A DNA stretch of 64,000 bases, taken from positions 1-64,000 of the forward strand of contig CAUYUJ010018640.1 in the NCBI GenBank assembly GCA_963575745.1, in the 5' to 3' direction. Shown here piece by piece: positions 59,171 to 64,000 of the stretch. This DNA comes from Prorocentrum cordatum. Its lineage: Eukaryota > Sar > Dinophyceae > Prorocentrales > Prorocentraceae. The position numbers and the translations under genes were made by a program. Each line of letters opens with the position of its first letter. Position 1 is the first letter of the stretch. Below the pieces are notes generated by a model. It was not told the origin of the DNA and did not search any database. It saw only the letters and a program-made list of their open reading frames with translations.

Positions 59171-60354
59171 ATGGCGAGGCGGTCGTGCACCCGATTTGCG
59201 CTGCTTGGTGTGGTTCTCGCTGCGATCGCCACGCTGCTCAGCGGATGCCCGCGCACCAGCACGAAGGTCCACGCTCCTCACCGGGGCTCCTGCTGCCGTT
59301 CGAAGACTCCGACCCCCCAGGCATCACATGCATCCCAGACACCACGGTCTCCCTAGACACTCCGGGCACCCCAGGGATCCCAGGCCTCCCCAGACTTTCC
59401 AAACAATCCAGTCGTCTCAGACGCACCCGACACCCAGGACAACTCAGACACCCCATGCACCCCAGGTTCCCCAGACACCCCAGGCACGCCAGACACCCCA
59501 GACTCTACAGACGCCCCAGAGCCCCCAGACACCCCAGACACCGCGGACACATCCGATCGGGTCTGCCCAGATTTCGTTCGGCGCCATAGAAACCCTAGGC
59601 TCCCCAGACCCCAGGCTCCTGCTTCCCGGCCGACGCACCACAGGTAATCCAGGCTCACCACCCCCCAGGCTCCTGCTTCCCGGCCGACGCCGTGGTGATA
59701 AGCGCAGCTGGGCCGAAGCGCATGGCCGACGTTCAGGTGGGGGATTCCCTCCTGGGCATGGACGCCACAGGCAAGATCGAATATTCCGACGTCAGGGCGT
59801 GGCTTCATCGCGACGTGGATGCACATTCGAACATGACTGTGATCGAGACCGGCATCGGGCAAATGGTGGCGTCCGCAAAGCACAGCATTGCAACAGACGT
59901 GGCAGGGCGCGTGAAGTACGCATACGCGGATGAGCTGGAGGTGGGCCACACGCTCTTCGCCAAGAACGGCTCGGCCGTTCACGTGCTCGGCACCAGCTCC
60001 CAGGCAGCGGCTGGCTTTTACAGCCCGCTCACCTACAACTCGAACTTCTTCGTTGGCAGCTCTGCTGACTCCGTGGTGCTCGCCCACGGCTTTGCTCACA
60101 ACCCAGCCCCGGTCTTCTCCGCTCACATCGTCCACACCCTGATGAACATTGCGGAATTGTTGCATGGTTCTTCGGTGCACGAGATCAGCCCAGAGCAGCA
60201 GAAGAGGTACTTGCACCCAGTGCTGCGTGCTGTGCTTGCCGTCTGCCCCATCGTCAGCATCGATGCGGAAAGCGAGGCTTCCTCTTTGTGGCAGTGGCTT
60301 CGGGCATTGAGGGGCGCCGCAGCGGACGAGGGCGTCCAGGTCAACCTCGTGTGA
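59171..60354 (+). CDS. Secreted Hint-domain (hedgehog C-terminal type) protein, two exons
   Basis: Exons 59171-59285 and 59669-60354 join in frame to 266 residues. Residues 1-26 are a signal peptide (FALLGVVLAAIATLLSG core). Only about 14 residues separate it from Cys41 in GSCFPADAVV, the expected nucleophile of a self-processing Hint domain. Then KRMADVQVGDSLLGMD, ending the first Hint repeat, and SAKHSIATD, the counterpart of the T-x-x-H box. The domain continues through YNSNFFVGSSADSVVLAHGF. The last about 70 residues are helical. Hint domains cleave themselves by N-S acyl shift and can pass the ester to a nucleophile; here nearly nothing precedes the domain, so it would release only a short peptide or act by itself. 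Multiple Hint proteins are known in dinoflagellates. Confidence 0.75.
59286..59668 (+). other. Hint gene intron, GC-AG, 383 bases, made of CCCCAGACA repeats
   Basis: Bounded by GGCTCCTGCT at 59285-59294 and 59668-59677. Inside are degenerate CACCCCAGA words. A 28-base segment at 59609-59636 is repeated exactly at 59663-59690, covering the 3' splice site and first codons of exon 2. Confidence 0.65.
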
Positions 60355-60784
60355 GCAGCGTGCGCCCTGAGTGACGCGTGTTGCTACGGAGCGCACTGTG
60401 CACGTACAAGTTCAATCGTCCCCGCCTGCGCACCTCCAGGGGAGGGGGTAGGTAGCGCGGGTTGGCTCAGGGCACCAGCATACCTTTCGACTCGGGCTCG
60501 GCCTCACTCAGGGATGCAGCGGAGCCCATTGCCTTCGTGGCGTGTTCCATTATGCAATTCTCCTCGCGCTGGTCATTCCTCTCGCGTTCAGATCACATCC
60601 TGCCAGTTTTCATGCTTATCTCAGCCTATTTCGTTTTCTCCGCGCTCCACTACTTTTAACGCTTGTCCAAGTCTTTCCTACCTTCCGTTCCTCCTCGTCC
60701 TTGTGCGCTGTCTTGTGCTCGTCTTCTCGTCTGCCTGCTCCTTCCACAGTGCACGGTCGAGAATCGACGTGAAAGCCCGAGAGT
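60355..60784. other. Downstream flank of the Hint gene
   Basis: No ORF or repeat I can support. Presumably includes its 3' UTR. Confidence 0.4.
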
Positions 60785-61260
60785 CTTCTAAGATCGCCTA
60801 AGATAGCCTCCGATTGGCCCTCGAGGCCCCCCAAAGCGCCCCACGAGAGCGCCAAGACAGCCCCAGCTGACATCGCGACAGCCCGAGAGGCGCCCCGGGA
60901 GCCACAAGAGGCTCTCAGAAGACCTCTCGAGACGGCCTCCATAGGCCAACATCGCCCCGCTCCTTTTTAGAAAACCGTTCATTTCCAGCATCTTAGTTTT
61001 GTTTGTTTTTTTGGGGAGGTTTTCCCAGGGCGGTCCCATTGACCCCCAAGATCGCCCCAAGAGGCCCCCAAGAGGGCGCCAAGCCGGCCCAAGAGGGCCC
61101 CAAGACAGCCCAAGAGGCGGCTAATATGGCTTTAGACGATCCCAAGAGATCCCCAAGACGGCCCTAGACATCAAAAGATTGCCCCCAAAATGGCCCCAAG
61201 AGCGCACATGAGGCCTCCAAGATGCCCCAAATAGTTAGTCTCCCAGACCCTTCAAAGAGC
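60785..61260 (-). repeat. Dispersed TCTTGGGG-type repeat, reverse orientation
   Basis: CCCCAAGAGGCCCCCAAGA-type words, the reverse complement of the blocks elsewhere, with an AT-rich interruption at about 60968-61015. Confidence 0.7.
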
Positions 61261-61396
61261 CTGTCAAGGGGCTTCCTCGGCACTTTCAGGCACCCGAATC
61301 ATTTGAACGTCTTCCGGGAACACAAGCGCACTTGCCTTCTCACCTTTTCGCTGTCGACGCGCCGCTCGGGCCTCCAAGTCGCCCCAAAGAATCCTT

Positions 61397-62055
61397 AGGA
61401 GACCCTCGAACCCCCCTCAGAGGCCCCAGAACCACGCGCGCGCTTCGCGCGCCACTAGGTTCTAGCCGGTTCCGAAGACGATATTGCGAAGGCCTTACGG
61501 CCGGTGCCGCCGACCCTGAATGGCGACGACGACGACGACGACGAGCGCTCTTGGGGGCCTCTTGGGGGTAGTTTGTGGGCCTCTTGGGAAGCTCTTAGGG
61601 GCCGCTTGGAAGCCTCGTGGGGGCCTCTTGGGGCTTCCTGGGGGTCTCTTGGAGGGGGCCTGGGACGTCTTGGAGGCTTCTTGGACGGTCTTGGGGCTAT
61701 CTTGGGCGTTTTCGGCCGATCTTTGGGCGACTCGGGGCCCTCTTGGGCCGTCTCGGGGGCCATCTTGGGCATTCGGACCTCATTTGGAGTGTTTTCGAGG
61801 TTTCTAGGCCGCCCGAGGAAAAACGAATCTACCCCCCCTCACCCCCCCCCCCCCCCCACCCCTCCCGGGACCCCCCCCCCCCTCCCGGGGCCCCCCCCCC
61901 CTGGGAAAAGGATCAAAGGGAAGGGGCTTCCCTTCGAATCTACAACGGCATGGACAACGATGACGAAGGAGACCCTCGAACCCCCCTCAGAGGCCCCAGA
62001 ACCACGCGCGCGCTTCGCGCGCGACTAGGTTCTAGCCGGTTCCGAAGACGATATT
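61397..62055 (+). repeat. 89-base direct repeat pair enclosing a TCTTGGGG block
   Basis: 61397-61485 and 61967-62055 match at 88 of 89 bases, 570 apart. Each contains a hairpin GCGCGCG-CTT-CGCGCGC. Between them lie a TCTTGGGG block (61535-61800) and poly-C tracts (about 61836-61905). Confidence 0.85.
61535..61800 (+). repeat. Dispersed TCTTGGGG-type repeat, block inside the 89-base repeats
   Basis: The most regular block: CTCTTGGGGGCCTCTTGGGG followed by similar words. Confidence 0.75.
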
Positions 62056-62084
62056 AGCAGGCACGGGTCTGATTCCGTGGCGTT

Positions 62085-62880
62085 TTCCCAAGTACCCTAA
62101 GACCCTATGACCTTTACCCGAACACCCTGATCGGAAAGCCTGAACCCGAACACCCTAACAGCCGTACATTGCAACCCCAATCCCGACTCAGGAACTCTCA
62201 CACCCGAGCCTTGGCACCCTAATCCCCCAAGATCGAACCCCCTAGCCCAAAACACCGAACAGCACCCAAGCCCGAAAACCCCAACCCTACACCCGGACAC
62301 CCTAACACCCCAACACGATCACCCTAACCCAAACCCGTGAACCCGAACACTAACCCTAACACCTTTACCCTGACACCCTAAGACCCTGACGCCCGAACAC
62401 TAACACTGGAATGCCCGAGCTCCAAGACCCGAATCCTCCCGACTCAACGACCTGACCCAACCACCCTAGGCCTAATACCCTACCCCTTACACCCCAACTC
62501 TACCACCCTTGCCCTAACAATGGAATCCTAACCCCCGAGCCCGAGCACCCGAGGACACTAAACATAACACCCTAAGCCGAACACCCTAAAGCTAACATCC
62601 GAACGCCCTGACAAGAACACACTAAGCCGAACATCCTAACCAGCACACGCTGGCCGTAACCCTAACACCGCAACCGTAACACCCGAACTTGAACACCCCA
62701 GTCCGAACATCCTAACGTGAACTCCGAACCCCAACACAGGAGTTTTAACCCCTAAGGCGCGAATCCTAAGACACTAACCCTAACAGCGTGACCCTGACGC
62801 GCTAAACCTCACATCCGAACCCTGCAACCCTTACCCGACCCCTAACATCCTGACCCTGCACTCTGACGCCCAAGTTCTAA
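62085..62880. repeat. Telomere-like CCCTAA repeats, degenerate
   Basis: About 800 bases rich in ACCCTAA, ACACCCTAA and CCCGAACACCCTAA words with variable spacers. Dinoflagellate telomeres are reported as TTTAGGG; the C-rich strand here would be CCCTAAA/CCCTAA. Too degenerate and too internal to be an active telomere. Confidence 0.7.
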
Positions 62881-62934
62881 TACTTGAACCCTTCCCAGCG
62901 AGAGCGGCAACACTATACAACATTGTCACATGTT

Positions 62935-63160
62935 CGCCTTCCCGGGCTCTTCTTTGGGGCTCTCTGGGGTCTTTGGGAGCATTGTTGGGCTCTTGTGGGG
63001 CCCTCTGGGGCCGCCCCCAGGGAATGCTTGGCCGTTTTGGCGCGCCATTGCCAGAACATAGCGGGGAGTCCTTGCTTCGGAACCCTCTGGCGGGACGGCC
63101 CAGGAAGGACGCCAGACGGCCCAACAGAGCCACAAAAGAGTTCCCCACGAAGGCCTTGCG
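62935..63160 (+). repeat. Dispersed TCTTGGGG-type repeat, block 5
   Basis: GCTCTTCTTTGGGG, TCTTTGGGAGC and TCTTGTGGGGCC words, decaying towards the right. Confidence 0.55.
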
Positions 63161-63359
63161 GTGTCGCCCCCATTAATTTTCCAGAGGCTCTGTGGTAGAT
63201 GTTGTCAATCACGTGCCGAAGTCTAAACAGCAAGACGCTCCCAAACCCTGAGCGCGCGACCTCGCGCCCTCACACAATACGATAGACGCAACTGGCATTT
63301 AAGGGGGCCCCGACACGGCCCAAGAGTGCCGCGACATTGCCCACAAGGTCCCGCAAGAC

Positions 63360-63920
63360 GGGTTCAGATGGCGCCATGAGCCGTTCGAGCCGTATGAGCC
63401 TTCTGAGGCCTACAATCCGTGTGCGCCCTTCGGGAGGCGCCCGAGACGCCTCTCCCCAATCCCGCCGAGGCCTATGAGTTCTACGTGACCGTGAGCCCAA
63501 TGAGCTCCTGAGCCCTACGACACCTATCGGCCCGACGACCGTACAAGCCTTTCGAGCCTTGCGAACCTTACGACCCCCTGTCAGCGCTACGCGCCCTCAG
63601 AGCCCCATCGGCCGCATCTGCCCTATGACCCCTAAGAGCCCTCTGCAGCACGTGCGCTCATGAGCCCAATGAGCCGTACGACCCGATGCTCCTCACGACA
63701 TCATACGCCTTCTCACCCCTACGAACCCCATTATCCGGATCAGCTCATGGGCCTTACGATCCTTTCCAACCTTGTCACCCCCACGACCCCTATGAGCCGT
63801 ATGAGCCCTATGTGCCGTCCAGGAACCCCCCGAGACACCACTGCCATGAGCCCTACGAGCCTGTCGATCCCTACGGGCCCATGAGTTCCTCAGTCCTACG
63901 ATACCTATGAACCCTACGAC
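63360..63920 (+). repeat. GAGCC/TATGAGCC short repeat field
   Basis: Words such as CGTATGAGCC, CCCTACGAGCC and CCTATGAGC recur about every 9-20 bases. Non-coding. Confidence 0.65.
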
Positions 63921-64000
63921 CACCTCTTCCTTTCCCTCTCACCCCCCTCTCTCTCCCACCCTCCGCCTGCCCTGCTTCCATGCCGTTCCACGTGGCGGTA

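Noticed and set aside
1-64000. tRNA, rRNA and snRNA genes
   Set aside because: No cloverleaf, rRNA core or snRNA motif recognised on either strand by eye; small divergent RNAs could be missed.

Overview
This window is nuclear DNA of a dinoflagellate. The best evidence is a perfect 22-base match to the conserved dinoflagellate trans-spliced leader (SL) at 51613-51634, followed directly by truncated relic leaders. Other support: introns bounded by short direct repeats with GA-AG or GC-AG ends, a secreted Hint (hedgehog C-terminal type) protein, retroelements of kinds I recognise from dinoflagellates, and sparse genes in a sea of degenerate short repeats. I see no tRNA, rRNA, operon or CRISPR array.

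Layout. 1-21.25 kb holds two head-to-tail copies of a very large LINE-type (non-LTR) retrotransposon. The left copy is cut by the window edge (1-5161); the right copy looks complete (about 5161-21251). The element carries several 5' ORFs (nucleic-acid-binding-like, coiled coil, an ADP-ribosyltransferase-like domain, a cysteine-rich segment), then an AP-type endonuclease, reverse transcriptase, CCHC finger, RNase H and a long acidic/proline-rich tail, and ends in a (CT)n tract. Spread through it is a family of hairpins with an invariant bulged C and a UUCA/UCCA loop whose outer arms differ in sequence but keep pairing. This is the most unusual signal in the window.

21.25-23.6 kb is satellite and simple sequence. 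23.6-35.9 kb is a DEAD-box RNA helicase gene that I could assemble from seven exons, all in frame. Its last intron is 7.2 kb and contains a decayed retroelement with gag-like, RT, RNase H, tyrosine-recombinase-like and cytosine-methyltransferase-like segments. 36-41.7 kb is mostly repeats. 41.7-43.1 kb (minus) is an unrecognised lysine/acid-rich coding region. 43.2-46.8 kb is repeats. 46.8-49.5 kb (minus) is a GC-rich Cys/His-rich coding region. 49.6-51.4 kb is an unusual satellite whose units carry long perfect or near-perfect GC palindromes and whose orientation flips inside the array. 51.6-52.1 kb is an SL-tagged retroposed gene or pseudogene. 52.4-53.7 kb is purine-rich. 54.3-55.8 kb holds decayed element coding, including a methyltransferase-like piece. 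57.5-59.0 kb is repeats. 59.17-60.35 kb is a two-exon secreted Hint protein gene with a decayed double SL relic upstream. The right end has TCTTGGGG-type repeats, an 89-bp direct repeat pair and about 0.8 kb of telomere-like CCCTAA repeats.

Two genes look intact and cellular (helicase and Hint protein). Most remaining coding is transposable-element coding broken by small indels. All calls come from reading the sequence and translations by eye; no database search was possible.
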